Under the pieces are notes generated by a model. That model had not been told where the DNA came from. It worked only from the letters and a program-made list of their open reading frames with translations, and ran no database searches. A DNA stretch of 64,000 nucleotides. Source: Pseudomonadota bacterium. GTDB lineage: Bacteria > Desulfobacterota > Binatia > Binatales > Binataceae. This document shows positions 8,855-17,464 of the stretch, piece by piece. The stretch is from positions 21,771 through 85,770 of the forward strand of contig JAJPJA010000085.1 of NCBI GenBank assembly GCA_021324455.1. The letters run 5' to 3'. A program made the position numbers and the translations under genes. The stretch's first letter is position 1, and each line of letters opens with the position of its first letter.

Positions 8855-9205
8855 ATGAAGCGGTTGATGTTGGTTCTGGTGCCGGCGCTGATGCTGTCGG
8901 TAGTGGCGGCAAATCTGCCTGTTACGCGGGCATTTGCCCAGGATCAGGACATTTCACAGATGATTGAGAACGCCAAGACGCCGGCCGATTACGAAGCCAT
9001 CGCCGCCTACTACGACAAAAAGGGAGACGAGGCGCAAAAGCAGCTCGAATGGCACGAGTCGCTGTACAAGACCTACAAACAAAACCCGCGTCTGTCCACC
9101 ATGCGGATGCATTGCCATCGCCTCATCGGCATCTACAAGTCCGAGGCGCGAGAGGACAAGATGATGGCCGATCAGTACCGGCATATGGCCAGGCAGGCCA
9201 AGTGA
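8855..9205 (+). CDS. Small exported hypothetical protein
   Basis: The 116-residue product opens with a signal peptide (MKRLMLVLVPALMLSVVAA, then AFAQDQD as a probable cleavage region). A helical, charged domain follows: PADYEAIAAYYDKKGDEAQKQLEWHESLYKTY and MHCHRLIGIYKSEAREDKMMADQYRHMA. I recall similar short periplasmic helical proteins of unknown role, but I do not assign a family. There is a single Cys and a cluster of His/Met in MRMHCHR. It starts with ATG after AAGG at a short distance. The gap to the next gene contains a GC-rich hairpin and a promoter for the glutathione S-transferase gene. Confidence 0.75.
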   Translation: MKRLMLVLVPALMLSVVAANLPVTRAFAQDQDISQMIENAKTPADYEAIAAYYDKKGDEAQKQLEWHESLYKTYKQNPRLSTMRMHCHRLIGIYKSEAREDKMMADQYRHMARQAK

Positions 9206-9248
9206 GGGGGCGCCGCTCCCCGGCCGCCGCAATGCGGGCGGCGCGCCG

Positions 9249-9278
9249 TTGACGGTCGGCGGGCCGCCCGCGTACATT
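9249..9278 (+). promoter_or_regulatory. Probable sigma-70 promoter for the GST gene
   Basis: TTGACG at 9249-9254 and TACATT at 9273-9278 are separated by 18 bases. Transcription would begin near 9285, just before the GGGAGG ribosome site at 9285-9290. This supports translation from ATG 9298, upstream of the in-frame TGA. Confidence 0.45.
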
Positions 9279-9297
9279 CGGTTTGGGAGGAACGGCG

Positions 9298-9909
9298 ATG
9301 CTGCGACTCTTCGACTATAAGCTTTGACCCTATGTGCGCAAAACGCGCATAGCCCTTTTGGAAAAAGGGCTCAAATGGGAAACCACCTGGGTCGATCTGA
9401 CCAAAGGCGAGCAGAAAAAACCTGAGTACCTCGCGATAAACCCGGTCGGGAAAGTGCCGGCGCTGATCGACGACGGCGCCGTGGTCCACGACTCCACCAT
9501 CATCAACGAATACCTGGAGGACAAGTTCCCGCAGCCGGCGCTGCTGCCGGGCGACCCCGCGGCGCGCGCGCGTGCGCGCTCGTTCGAGGACTACGCCGAC
9601 GCTTATCTGGCGCCCTCGCTGTTCAAGATCCTGACCAATCTGCGCAAGCCTGAAGCCGAGCGCGATTGGGAAAAAATCCGCGAGGGGGAACGCGAGGTCA
9701 AGGACCATTTCGCGTTTCTGGAGCGCGAACTCGCCGGGCGCCAGTTCTTTGCCGGGCAACTCAGCCTGGGCGACATCTCCTTGGTTCCGCCGCTGGCCAA
9801 TTACGAACGCGCCGGATACCGGATCGGACCGGAATTTCCCAATCTGATGGCCTGGTGGGAGCGGATGAAGTCGCGCCCGAGCTTTGCCGCGAGTATGCCG
9901 CCCGATTGA
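9298..9909 (+). CDS. Glutathione S-transferase with in-frame UGA, probable selenocysteine (U10)
   Basis: Reading from ATG 9298, which has a strong GGGAGG ribosome site 7 bases upstream, the frame is MLRLFDYKL-TGA-PYVRKTRIALLEKGL and then stays open to 9909. The total is 203 codons. The rest is a complete thioredoxin-fold GST: NPVGKVPALIDDG with the cis-Pro, HDSTIINEYLED, and an all-helical C-terminal domain ending GDISLVPPLANYERAG and NLMAWWERMKSRPSF. The TGA at 9325-9327 falls exactly where this family has its catalytic Ser or Cys before PY. A perfect hairpin with GG in its loop follows at 9351-9371. I infer selenocysteine insertion. The alternative is a recent nonsense mutation or base-call error (TGC to TGA) in an otherwise intact gene. 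A conventional annotation would wrongly start at GTG 9334 and lose the active site. Confidence 0.65.
9351..9371 (+). promoter_or_regulatory. SECIS-like hairpin downstream of in-frame UGA
   Basis: Bases 9351-9359 (AGCCCTTTT) pair perfectly with 9363-9371 (AAAAGGGCT), leaving loop GGA at 9360-9362. Bacterial SECIS elements are short stem-loops just 3' of the UGA with a G-containing apical loop read by SelB. Here 32 bases separate the TGA from the loop, within the spacing I recall for bacterial SECIS. The stem is A/T-rich codon usage (CTT TTG GAA AAA) inside a gene that otherwise prefers G/C, hinting at selection on RNA. A smaller hairpin (9335-9339 with 9345-9349) lies between. Confidence 0.5.
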
Positions 9910-9946
9910 GATTGCGCTGCCCGCGCACCCGGTGCAATTTAGCACA

Positions 9947-10396
9947 ATGGCGAACAAAGCGCTGGGCAAGCTTGACCATATCGGGATCGCGGTCAGAAGC
10001 GTCGATCAGGCGCGCAAGTTCTTCGAAGGTACGCTCGGGGCGCGGTTCCTGCACGAATCGCAGCGTCCCGAGGACGGCTTTCGCGTGATCAACTTCGATC
10101 TGCAGGGGCTGATCATCGAACTGATCGAGCCGGTGGGCGACGATTCATTCGTGCAGAAGTTCATCGACAAGCGCGGCGAGGGGATGCATCATCTGACCTT
10201 CAACGTTCCCGACGCGCGGGAAAGAGCGGCGGAGTTGAAAGCCCAGGGCGTCAGGATCGTTGACGAGCGCCAATGGCCGGGCGATTCCTACGAGGCGTTT
10301 ATCTCGCCGCGCTCCTCGCATGGAGTGCTGATTCAGATCGGGTCGGGCTTTCCCACCCTGTCCGACCATCCGCAATGGTATAACCGGCGCGGCTAA
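9947..10396 (+). CDS. VOC-family protein, methylmalonyl-CoA epimerase-like
   Basis: A 149-residue vicinal-oxygen-chelate protein with two beta-alpha-beta-beta-beta modules. It has KLDHIGIAVRSVDQARKFFEGTLGARF at the start and GEGMHHLTFNVPDARERAAELKAQGVRIVDE in the second module, the layout of methylmalonyl-CoA epimerase. The first His (DHIGIAV) and the second (MHHLTF) are present. The final ligand position, normally Glu in HGVLVEL, reads HGVLIQI here, so the metal site or the reaction may differ. I therefore do not use the mce symbol. ATG 9947 is chosen over an upstream start at 9884 that would lie inside the GST gene. Confidence 0.8.
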   Translation: MANKALGKLDHIGIAVRSVDQARKFFEGTLGARFLHESQRPEDGFRVINFDLQGLIIELIEPVGDDSFVQKFIDKRGEGMHHLTFNVPDARERAAELKAQGVRIVDERQWPGDSYEAFISPRSSHGVLIQIGSGFPTLSDHPQWYNRRG

Positions 10397-10421
10397 AATT
10401 TCCCGCATCGGAGGCACAGCC

Positions 10422-11345
10422 ATGAACACCGCCGAAGAGCTCGATCAGCTTGAACTGGCAGCCGCGATTTCCGGGCTCAAACCGCGTCAGGTGGTCTTGC
10501 CCGCGGCCGGCGACGTTATCGTCGATCATTTCCGCCTGCATTACCTTGACTGGGGCAATCCGGGCAACGGACCGGCGATACTGTTTCTGCACGGAGGCGG
10601 CCTCAACGCCCATACCTGGGACGTGGTCAGCGTGATGCTGCGCCAGCGCTATCATTGCGTGGCGCTGGATCAGCGCGGCCACGGCGACAGCGAATGGTCC
10701 CCCGGTTCCGATTACGCGATGGCCAGCCATCTGCGCGACATCGAGGGCTTCGCCGCGCAGATGAAGCTGCATCGGCCGGTGCTGGTGGGCCAGTCGATGG
10801 GCGGGATGAACGCGATCAATTACGCGTCGCGCCATAGCGAGCAGATGGCGGGACTGGTCGTGGTTGACGTCGGACCCGAGATTATCCCGGCGGGCGGCCA
10901 GCGGATTCGCGATTTTATCGCGGCGCCGCAACTGGACTCGCCCGAGGAATTCCTCCAGCGCGCGACCCGGTTCAATCCGCTGCGCGACCCGCGCATCCTG
11001 CGCCGCAGCCTCTACTACAACCTGCGCCAGCTGCCCAACGGCAAATGGACCTGGAAGCATGACACGCGCCGCAACGCCGAAGCGCCGGGCGTCGATATGG
11101 CCGCCGTTGCCGCCCGTCGCGCGGCGGAGTTATGGGAGGCGGTGGCGAAGATCAAATGTCCCACGATGGTCGTACGCGGGGCGCTGAGCGACGTCATCTC
11201 GGATGAGCAGGCGCAAAAATTCGTGCGCGCGCTGCCCAACGGCCGCTTTGTAAAGGTCGAGGGAGCAGGGCATAACGTGCAGGGCGACAATCCCGCCGGG
11301 CTGCTGGCGGTGCTCGAACCGTTCCTCCGCGAAATCGGCGGCTGA
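10422..11345 (+). CDS. Alpha/beta hydrolase
   Basis: A 307-residue alpha/beta-hydrolase fold enzyme. The oxyanion-hole strand is LFLHGGGLNAHTWD, the nucleophile elbow is VGQSMGGMNAI (G-x-S-x-G), and the late histidine lies in KVEGAGHNVQGDNP, so the triad looks intact. DQRGHGDSEW is the standard second block. The family cleaves esters, lactones or C-C bonds; the substrate is unknown. GGAGG precedes the ATG by 7 bases. It follows the VOC protein by 25 bases and may be cotranscribed with it. Confidence 0.9.
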   Translation: MNTAEELDQLELAAAISGLKPRQVVLPAAGDVIVDHFRLHYLDWGNPGNGPAILFLHGGGLNAHTWDVVSVMLRQRYHCVALDQRGHGDSEWSPGSDYAMASHLRDIEGFAAQMKLHRPVLVGQSMGGMNAINYASRHSEQMAGLVVVDVGPEIIPAGGQRIRDFIAAPQLDSPEEFLQRATRFNPLRDPRILRRSLYYNLRQLPNGKWTWKHDTRRNAEAPGVDMAAVAARRAAELWEAVAKIKCPTMVVRGALSDVISDEQAQKFVRALPNGRFVKVEGAGHNVQGDNPAGLLAVLEPFLREIGG

Positions 11346-11403
11346 GGCCTGAAAAGTGCCCGCGTAGCGCCCGCCGCCGCGGTCTGGCACAATGGCCTGA
11401 CCG

Positions 11404-13065
11404 ATGAAGGATCGCATCACGGAACTGCTCAATGCCGCCCTGGAGCGGGCGCGCTCTGCCGGTCAGCTCAAGTCGCAAACTCCCGCATTCACGGTTGAGG
11501 CGCCGCGCGACCCCAGCCACGGCGACGCCGCCACCAACCTCGCGATGATGCTGGCGCGGGGCGAGGGTAAGCCGCCGGCCCTGATTGCGGCCATCTTGCT
11601 GACCCATCTGGAGCCCGGCGAGGACGTTGCCGAACTGCGGATCGCGGGGCCGGGCTTCATCAACTTTCGCATGGCGCCGGCCTTCTGGCATCGGCGGCTG
11701 CGCGACGCCGCGCGCGCGGGCGAGCGCTTCTGGTATCCGCAGATCGGCGGCGGGCGCAAGGTCAACGTCGAATTCCTGTCCGCCAATCCGACCGGCCCGC
11801 TGACGGTGGGGCATGGCCGCAATGCCGTCCTGGGCGATACCATCGCGATTTTACATGAGGCGGCCGGCTTTAGCGTCGTGCGCGAGTACTACTTCAACAA
11901 CGGCGGACGCCAGATGCGGATGCTGGCCGAGTCGGTGCGCGCGCGCTACCTGCAGGAACTGGGCATCGGCGCCGAGATGCCTCAAGACGGCTACCAGGGC
12001 GATTACATAAAGGACATCGCGCACGGACTGGTGCTGCGCAACGGCGACCGCCTGATCGAAGGCGCGTCGGAGGAAATCTTCAGGAGCGCCGCCGAGAACG
12101 CCATCTTCGCCGACATCCGCAACACCTGCGAGCGGCTGGCGATAAAGTTCGACGTTTACACCAACGAGCTGGATCTGATTCGCGCGGGCAAGATCGACCA
12201 GGTCGTGGAAGGTTTGCGCAGGCGCGGCCTGATTGCCGAGTACGATGGCGCCGTATGGCTGCGCGGCGAGCCGTTGGGATTGCCCAAGGACCGGGTGCTG
12301 ATCCGATCCGGTCCCGAGCGCGAGCCGACCTATCGCACCCCCGACATCGCCTATCACATCGACAAGCTCGGACGCGGCTTCGACCTGATCGTGGACGTGT
12401 TCGGCGCGGACCATATCGCCGAGCATGAGGGCGTGATCGCCGCGGTGCGCGCGCTGGGGTATGACACCAGCCCGATTCGCGCCATCATCTACCAGTTCGT
12501 TACGCTCACGCGCGCTGGCGAGAAGGTCAAGATGTCCACGCGCAAGGCCACCTATGTTACGCTCGACGAATTGATCGACGAGGTCGGCGCCGACGTGGTG
12601 CGCTTCTTTTTTCTGTTCCGCAAGAGCGACACCCATCTCGATTTCGATATCGATCTGGCCAAACGGCAGGCGCCGGAGAATCCCGTGTTCTACGTCCAGT
12701 ACGCGCATGCACGGCTGGCCAGCGTGTTTCGCGAGGCGGCCAGGGCGGGGCTGACATTGCCGGAAGATCCGGAGCGGGTGGATTTGAATCTGCTGTCGGA
12801 GGAGGAATTGTCGATCGCGCGCCGGCTGCTCGACCTGCCCGGCGTGGTGCGCGGCGCGACCGAGGAGCTGGAGCCGCATCGGATACCGTTTTATCTGCTC
12901 GAATTGGCGGGCGAGTTTCATCGCTATTACAACAAGCCCACCAACCGGATTATCGGCGAGGATCAGGAATTGAGCCGCACGCGTCTGTTTCTGGCCGGGC
13001 TCATCAAGAGCGCGATCGGCAGCGGGCTGCGGCTGTTGGGCGTCGGCGCGCCCGAACGCATGTGA
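11404..13065 (+). CDS. argS: Arginyl-tRNA synthetase
   Basis: Class Ia synthetase of 553 residues, the expected size. The HIGH-type signature is SANPTGPLTVGHGRNAVLGD and the KMSK-type loop is KMSTRKATYVTLDEL, both typical of ArgRS. The N-terminal Add1 domain (PRDPSHGDAATNLAMML) recognises the tRNA D-loop, and the C-terminal DALR helical domain ends HRYYNKPTNRI with terminal ERM. It charges tRNA-Arg. It stands between an alpha/beta hydrolase and a SPOR-domain gene; argS next to a SPOR gene is an arrangement I recall from other proteobacterial-type genomes. Confidence 0.97.
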   Translation: MKDRITELLNAALERARSAGQLKSQTPAFTVEAPRDPSHGDAATNLAMMLARGEGKPPALIAAILLTHLEPGEDVAELRIAGPGFINFRMAPAFWHRRLRDAARAGERFWYPQIGGGRKVNVEFLSANPTGPLTVGHGRNAVLGDTIAILHEAAGFSVVREYYFNNGGRQMRMLAESVRARYLQELGIGAEMPQDGYQGDYIKDIAHGLVLRNGDRLIEGASEEIFRSAAENAIFADIRNTCERLAIKFDVYTNELDLIRAGKIDQVVEGLRRRGLIAEYDGAVWLRGEPLGLPKDRVLIRSGPEREPTYRTPDIAYHIDKLGRGFDLIVDVFGADHIAEHEGVIAAVRALGYDTSPIRAIIYQFVTLTRAGEKVKMSTRKATYVTLDELIDEVGADVVRFFFLFRKSDTHLDFDIDLAKRQAPENPVFYVQYAHARLASVFREAARAGLTLPEDPERVDLNLLSEEELSIARRLLDLPGVVRGATEELEPHRIPFYLLELAGEFHRYYNKPTNRIIGEDQELSRTRLFLAGLIKSAIGSGLRLLGVGAPERM

Positions 13066-13094
13066 ATGGAGGACTATCGAAGCAGGCGCGGGAT

Positions 13095-13124
13095 CTGACG
13101 CAGTCCGTCAATTTGAGTTATATT
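13095..13124 (+). promoter_or_regulatory. Possible promoter for SPOR-domain gene
   Basis: CTGACG at 13095-13100 and TATATT at 13119-13124 are 18 bases apart, leaving a leader of roughly 90 bases before the ATG at 13223. The match to sigma-70 consensus is moderate. Confidence 0.3.
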
Positions 13125-13222
13125 GGAACCAAAGCGCCGCGGCTGGAGAAAGGGCCGGACCGCGTTTGTGCGGCCGGTGTAGAAGGCTCCGCGGCGCGGC
13201 CTATATCGGGAAGTAATCAACC

Positions 13223-14005
13223 ATGCGGTTTGAAATCGGTCCGGGCGGAATGCTGTTCATCCTGCTGGGTTTGGCGGGACTTTCCGCCGCGGTGTTCGGT
13301 TTGGGACTGGTTGCCGGTCATGAACTGGCGGGTCCGGAACCGGGATCGCAGCCTGCCGTCGCGTCTTATCCGCTGCCCGCGAGTCCTCCTGCCGCGGTGG
13401 CGGCCGCGCCGCCGGCTCCCGCTGCATCGGCAAGCGGCGTTGCCTCAGGTTCGAATGCCGGCGGCGCCGCTTCGGCCGCTGCGGCGCCGCCGCCCGCGGC
13501 CGCTTCCGCGGTAAAGCCGCCGCCCCCGGCCGTGGCAAATGTCGCCCCGCGCAGGCCGGCCAATGCGGGATCGGCAGCGCCGTCGCGCAGCGCGCGGAGC
13601 GTGACGGCGCGCGATGAAGATCTCTCGACTGGAGCTGCGGTCGCGCCTCCTGACACCGGTTCGGCCTTTACCGAACCGGGCGATACGGGCGGAGACGAAG
13701 GTTCGCGTCCGGCTTCCGCCGCGCCCGCGCCGCCGCGCCGGATTGCCGCTGTGAACCCCTCGTCCGCGCGTCCCGCCAGCGGACCCTACAGCGTACAGAT
13801 CGACGCCATGATGGATCTGGCGGGCGCCCGGCAGATGGCGCAGAAGATCAGGGCCAAGGGATTCGAACCCTACATCGTTCCCACCAACGTTGACGGCAAG
13901 ACCTGGTACCGCCTGCGCGTGGGCCACTACGCCACTCCCGAACAGGCCCAGGCGGCCGAATCCAAACTGCATCAGGAGTTCAACGACAACGCCGCCGGGA
14001 ATTGA
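13223..14005 (+). CDS. SPOR-domain cell-envelope protein
   Basis: A 260-residue bitopic protein. Residues about 8-33 form one membrane segment (MLFILLGLAGLSAAVFGLGLV). Then comes a long, low-complexity Ala/Pro linker (about 45-185), and a C-terminal SPOR domain at about 188-255 (GPYSVQIDAMMDLAGARQMAQ ... KGFEPYIV ... WYRLRVGHYATPEQAQAA). SPOR domains bind glycan strands lacking stem peptides, usually at division sites, so a role in cell division or septal wall remodelling is likely. The linker would span the periplasm. It is the last gene before the trp control region. Confidence 0.92.
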   Translation: MRFEIGPGGMLFILLGLAGLSAAVFGLGLVAGHELAGPEPGSQPAVASYPLPASPPAAVAAAPPAPAASASGVASGSNAGGAASAAAAPPPAAASAVKPPPPAVANVAPRRPANAGSAAPSRSARSVTARDEDLSTGAAVAPPDTGSAFTEPGDTGGDEGSRPASAAPAPPRRIAAVNPSSARPASGPYSVQIDAMMDLAGARQMAQKIRAKGFEPYIVPTNVDGKTWYRLRVGHYATPEQAQAAESKLHQEFNDNAAGN

Positions 14006-14126
14006 GCGCGAATTCGGTGAAGGCGGGAATTTCTCTATCCGCGGCAAAAAATCGCCGGACGCAGGCGGGTGGCGCGCGGCCGCAAACCCTCGAAGTTCGT
14101 GAGCTGCGTCTGTCCGCAGTTCAAGA

Positions 14127-14156
14127 TTGACACGTTTAAGGCAGACGGGATATAAA
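14127..14156 (+). promoter_or_regulatory. trp operon promoter
   Basis: A perfect -35 TTGACA (14127-14132) and a near-consensus -10 TATAAA (14151-14156) are separated by 18 bases. Transcription would start near 14163, right at the leader peptide ATG (14164), so the leader peptide message may be almost leaderless. No obvious TrpR-type palindrome overlaps it. Confidence 0.8.
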
Positions 14157-14163
14157 ACGTACC

Positions 14164-14241
14164 ATGCGTTGCGCAATCCGCACAGCTTGGGCGACCTGGC
14201 GTTGGCACGCCGGCGTATCCGCCTGCGGTGCGGTTTCGTAA
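14164..14241 (+). CDS. trpL: trp operon leader peptide
   Basis: A 25-codon open frame starts at ATG 14164 and ends at TAA 14239-14241. Codons 9, 12 and 14 are TGG (14188-14190, 14197-14199, 14203-14205), giving the run W-A-T-W-R-W. Three Trp codons in 25 is far above chance. The run sits directly before the first arm of the 1:2 hairpin, exactly as in ribosome-mediated attenuation. No Shine-Dalgarno sequence is seen, and the ATG falls at the predicted transcription start, so initiation may be leaderless. Its role is sensing charged tRNA-Trp, not making a functional peptide. Confidence 0.85.
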   Translation: MRCAIRTAWATWRWHAGVSACGAVS

Positions 14242-14278
14242 CGACTCGAAACCGAAGATTGGAAAAGGCCGCAGGCGG
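14205..14278 (+). promoter_or_regulatory. trp attenuator: anti-antiterminator (1:2) and antiterminator (2:3) pairings
   Basis: Segment 1 (14205-14215) pairs with segment 2 (14220-14231), with one bulge and one mismatch, to form the 1:2 hairpin. Segment 2 bases 14219-14228 (CCGCCTGCGG) are an exact 10-base complement of segment 3 (14269-14278), forming the antiterminator. Segment 3 also forms the terminator stem. The three states are mutually exclusive. A ribosome stalled on the Trp codons would cover segment 1 and free segment 2 to pair with 3, allowing transcription into trpE. Confidence 0.82.
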
Positions 14279-14299
14279 AATCACCTGCGGCCTTTTTTT
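14263..14299 (+). terminator. Rho-independent attenuator terminator
   Basis: AAAAGGCCGCAGG (14263-14275) pairs perfectly over 13 bases with 14284-14296; the loop is 14276-14283, and seven T residues run from 14293 to 14299. It lies 57 bases before trpE, so it stops transcription early when tryptophan is plentiful. Confidence 0.93.
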
Positions 14300-14355
14300 A
14301 TGCTGTGATTCGGAGGTCGCGCGCGTCAGGCCGATTGCGCGCTGAAGGAGGCGAG

Positions 14356-15864
14356 ATGCTGACGCCCAGCGAAGCGGATTTCGAACTGCTGGCGGGCAGG
14401 GACTTCGACATCGTTCCGGTGTGCCGGGAAATTCCCGGCGATCTCGAAACCCCGGTGGGAGCCTTCCTGAAAATCGCACGCGGCGAGTATGCCTTTCTGC
14501 TTGAAAGCGTGCGCGGCGGCGAAAAATGGGCGCGCTACACCTTTCTGGGCGCCGAACCGGCGCTGGTTTTCCGCGCCCGCGGCAGCCATCTGGAACTGAT
14601 CCGCCCCGGTGTCGGCATCGAAATCCGCTCCATCGAGGACCCCTTCGAAGCGTTGCGCGCGGAGGTAAAGCGCCGCCGCGCGCCCCAACTCGACGGCTTG
14701 CCCCGATTTTTCGGCGGCGCCGTGGGCTTCCTCGCCTATGACATCGTGCGCTACTTCGAGCGGCTGCCCAATCCGCCGCCCGACGACCTCGGCGTGCCCG
14801 ACCTGTACATGATGTTCACCGACACCGTGCTGGTGTTCGACAACGTGCGCCAGACGATCAAGATCATCGTCAACGTTCCGGTAAAGGAATTCAGCGCGGT
14901 GCGCGCGGCGTACCGGTCCGCCGTGGACAAGATCGAGGAGACCATCGCGCAGTTGAGCACGCCGGCGGCGCTGCCCTCCCTCAACCGCACCGCCGCCGCC
15001 GCCGAACCGCCGATCAAGTCCAATCAGACCCGCGAAGGTTACATGCAGACCGTGATGGCCGCCAAAGAGTACATCGCGGCGGGCGATATCATCCAGGTCG
15101 TGCCCTCGCAGCGCTTCGAAGCCGACCTGACGGTGCATCCCTTCAACCTCTATCGCAGCCTGCGCACGATCAATCCCTCGCCCTACATGTTCTACCTGCG
15201 CCTGGGCGACATGACCCTGGCCGGCGCGTCGCCCGAGGTGATGGTCCGGCTGGAAGGCAGGGAAGTCACGCTGCGGCCAATTGCCGGCACGCGTCCGCGC
15301 GGCGAGGATGAAGCCGCCGACCTGCGGCTGGAGCGCGAACTGCTGGCCGACCCCAAGGAGCGCGCCGAGCACGTGATGCTGGTTGACCTGGGACGCAACG
15401 ACGTCGGCCGCGTATCCGAGATCGGATCGGTCGAAGTGACCGAACTGATGGTAGTGGAACGCTACTCTCATGTAATGCACATCGTCTCCAACGTGCGCGG
15501 ACGGCTGCGCGGTGAATGCGACGCTTTCGACGCGTTCCGCGCCACCTTTCCGCAGGGCACGGTTTCGGGCGCGCCGAAGATCCGCGCGATGGAGATCATC
15601 GACGAGCTGGAGCCGGTGCGCCGCGGGGTTTATGCCGGCGCGGTCGGCTACTTCAGCTACACCGGCAACATGGACACCGCGATTGCGCTGCGCACCATGC
15701 TGATTCAGAACGATCGGGTGTACATTCAGGCCGGCGGCGGCGTGGTGGCCGATTCCGATCCTGCGGCCGAGTACCAGGAATCGGTCAACAAGGCCAAAGC
15801 GATGCTGCGCGCGCTGGGCGCCGCCACCCAGTTCGAAAACGCCGCCCGCGGTAACCGCCAATGA
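14356..15864 (+). CDS. trpE: Anthranilate synthase component I
   Basis: TrpE converts chorismate and ammonia or glutamine-derived NH3 into anthranilate. The product is 502 residues. The Trp-feedback region near the N terminus shows [19 protein letters not shown] (the LLES element). The catalytic half contains [45 protein letters not shown] and [23 protein letters not shown], all invariant blocks. ATG 14356 follows a GAAGGAGG ribosome site. It is the first structural gene behind the attenuator, and its stop overlaps the trpG start as ATGA. Confidence 0.97.
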   Translation: MLTPSEADFELLAGRDFDIVPVCREIPGDLETPVGAFLKIARGEYAFLLESVRGGEKWARYTFLGAEPALVFRARGSHLELIRPGVGIEIRSIEDPFEALRAEVKRRRAPQLDGLPRFFGGAVGFLAYDIVRYFERLPNPPPDDLGVPDLYMMFTDTVLVFDNVRQTIKIIVNVPVKEFSAVRAAYRSAVDKIEETIAQLSTPAALPSLNRTAAAAEPPIKSNQTREGYMQTVMAAKEYIAAGDIIQVVPSQRFEADLTVHPFNLYRSLRTINPSPYMFYLRLGDMTLAGASPEVMVRLEGREVTLRPIAGTRPRGEDEAADLRLERELLADPKERAEHVMLVDLGRNDVGRVSEIGSVEVTELMVVERYSHVMHIVSNVRGRLRGECDAFDAFRATFPQGTVSGAPKIRAMEIIDELEPVRRGVYAGAVGYFSYTGNMDTAIALRTMLIQNDRVYIQAGGGVVADSDPAAEYQESVNKAKAMLRALGAATQFENAARGNRQ

Positions 15865-16445
15865 ACAATCGTATCCTGATGATCGACAACTACGATTCCT
15901 TCACCTTCAACCTGGTCCAGTACCTGGGCGAACTGGGCGCCGAGGTCACCGTGCGGCGCAACGACGCGATCGATCTCGCCGCGGTGCGCGCGCTGGCGCC
16001 CGGCGCGATCGTAATCTCGCCCGGTCCCTGCACGCCGCGCCAGGCGGGTATCTCCGTGGCGCTGATTCGCGAGCTGGCCGGAGAGGTGCCAATCCTCGGC
16101 GTCTGCCTGGGGCATCAATGTATCGGCGAGGCGTTCGGCGGCAGGGTGGTGCGGGCCGCCCGCCTGATGCATGGCAAGACCTCGCCCATCCTGCATGACG
16201 CGCGCACCATTTTCTCCGGACTGCCGTCGCCGTTCGAGGCGATTCGCTATCATTCGCTGCTGATCGAACCCGACTCGCTGCCCGGGTCGCTCGAAGTGTC
16301 GGCGTGGACGGCGGAGGGCGAGATCATGGGCGTGCGGCATAAGAAGCTCGCGGTCGAAGGCGTACAGTTCCATCCCGAATCGATCCTGACCGCCAACGGC
16401 AAAGGACTGCTGAAAAACTTTCTCGCCGGAGCCGCGTGTCAATGA
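15861..16445 (+). CDS. trpG: Anthranilate synthase component II (glutamine amidotransferase)
   Basis: A class I glutamine amidotransferase of 194 residues that supplies ammonia to TrpE. The catalytic Cys is in [15 protein letters not shown], and the His/Glu pair is in [11 protein letters not shown]. The opening [20 protein letters not shown] and the oxyanion strand [12 protein letters not shown] are characteristic. It is a separate gene, not fused to trpE or trpD. Its ATG overlaps the trpE stop and its TGA overlaps the trpD ATG, so three genes are coupled. It could also serve PabB for folate synthesis, but the context says Trp. Confidence 0.96.
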   Translation: MNNRILMIDNYDSFTFNLVQYLGELGAEVTVRRNDAIDLAAVRALAPGAIVISPGPCTPRQAGISVALIRELAGEVPILGVCLGHQCIGEAFGGRVVRAARLMHGKTSPILHDARTIFSGLPSPFEAIRYHSLLIEPDSLPGSLEVSAWTAEGEIMGVRHKKLAVEGVQFHPESILTANGKGLLKNFLAGAACQ

Positions 16446-17464
16446 CCACGCTGCGCCAGGCGATGGATCTGGTGGTGGCCGGGCATTCGCTCGACCAGGC
16501 GCAGATCCGCGACGTGCTGGACCGGATTCTGGACGACGGCGCGCCGGGATTCCTTGTCGCCGGATTGCTGGTCGCCCTGCGCATCAAGGGTGAAGAGCCG
16601 CAGGAGCTGGCCGGCGGCGTCCGCGCGCTGCTGGCCCGTGCGCGCCCGCTCGATCTCGGCACCGACGAGCTGCTCGATACGGCCGGGACCGGGGGCGACG
16701 GGTTGGGCACGTTCAACATCTCCACCGCCGCGGCGCTGATTGCCGCCGCCGCCGGAGTCAAGGTCGCCAAGGCCGGCAATCGCGCGGCCAGCGGCACAGT
16801 GGGCGCCGCCGATATGCTCGAGCGGTTCGGCGTGCGGATTGAACTGGACGCATCGGGACTGGCCCGATGCCTTCGGCGCGCGGGAATCTGTTTCGTCTTC
16901 GCCCCGTACTATCATCCCGCCGTCGCGCGCGTCGCCGCTATCCGCAGGGAGCTGGGAATTCGCACGCTCTTCAACCTGCTCGGCCCGATTGCCAACGCCG
17001 CCCGCCCCGCGCGCAGACTGGTCGGCGTCGCGGAGCCGCGGACGGCGCCGGTCATGGCGCAGGCGCTGCTGGATCTTGGAGCACGCCATGCGATGGTCGT
17101 GCATGGGGAGGACGGGATGGACGAGATCTCGGCGTGGGCGCCGACGCGCAGCTTCGAGGTGCGCGGCGATGCGGTCACTGAGAGTGTGATTCGTCCCGAT
17201 TACTTCGGAATCAACGCCGCGCCGGCCGCGTCGATCAGGATCGAGAACGCGGATCACGCCGTTGCGATGCTGTCCGCGGCGCTGGCCGGGGAGGGCGGCG
17301 GCGCGTTCGACGTGCTGTCGCTCAACGGCGGCGCGGCCATCTATGTTGGCGGAGCGGCGAAGTCCCTGGGCGAGGGCGTGGAGGCGGCGCGCGGCGTATT
17401 GCGCCAGGGCCTCGCGCTGAAGACTCTGGAGCGGCTGCGCGCGGCCAGCCGCGAGGAGAATTAG
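16442..17464 (+). CDS. trpD: Anthranilate phosphoribosyltransferase
   Basis: TrpD attaches phosphoribosyl pyrophosphate to anthranilate. The 340-residue product has the PRPP-binding [18 protein letters not shown] motif, the [18 protein letters not shown] segment (family KHGNRAVSSKSGSADVLEALG), and the anthranilate-site region [12 protein letters not shown]. It overlaps trpG by ATGA; an alternative GTG at 16436 would lengthen the overlap. The stop is immediately followed by the ATG of trpC. In [12 protein letters not shown] some Ser/Lys positions of the consensus differ, but the fold residues are present. Confidence 0.96.
   Translation: MTTLRQAMDLVVAGHSLDQAQIRDVLDRILDDGAPGFLVAGLLVALRIKGEEPQELAGGVRALLARARPLDLGTDELLDTAGTGGDGLGTFNISTAAALIAAAAGVKVAKAGNRAASGTVGAADMLERFGVRIELDASGLARCLRRAGICFVFAPYYHPAVARVAAIRRELGIRTLFNLLGPIANAARPARRLVGVAEPRTAPVMAQALLDLGARHAMVVHGEDGMDEISAWAPTRSFEVRGDAVTESVIRPDYFGINAAPAASIRIENADHAVAMLSAALAGEGGGAFDVLSLNGGAAIYVGGAAKSLGEGVEAARGVLRQGLALKTLERLRAASREEN

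Noticed and set aside
9334..9909. GST starting at GTG 9334
   Set aside because: It would cut off the first strand and catalytic residue of the thioredoxin fold and has no ribosome site; the upstream in-frame ATG 9298 does.
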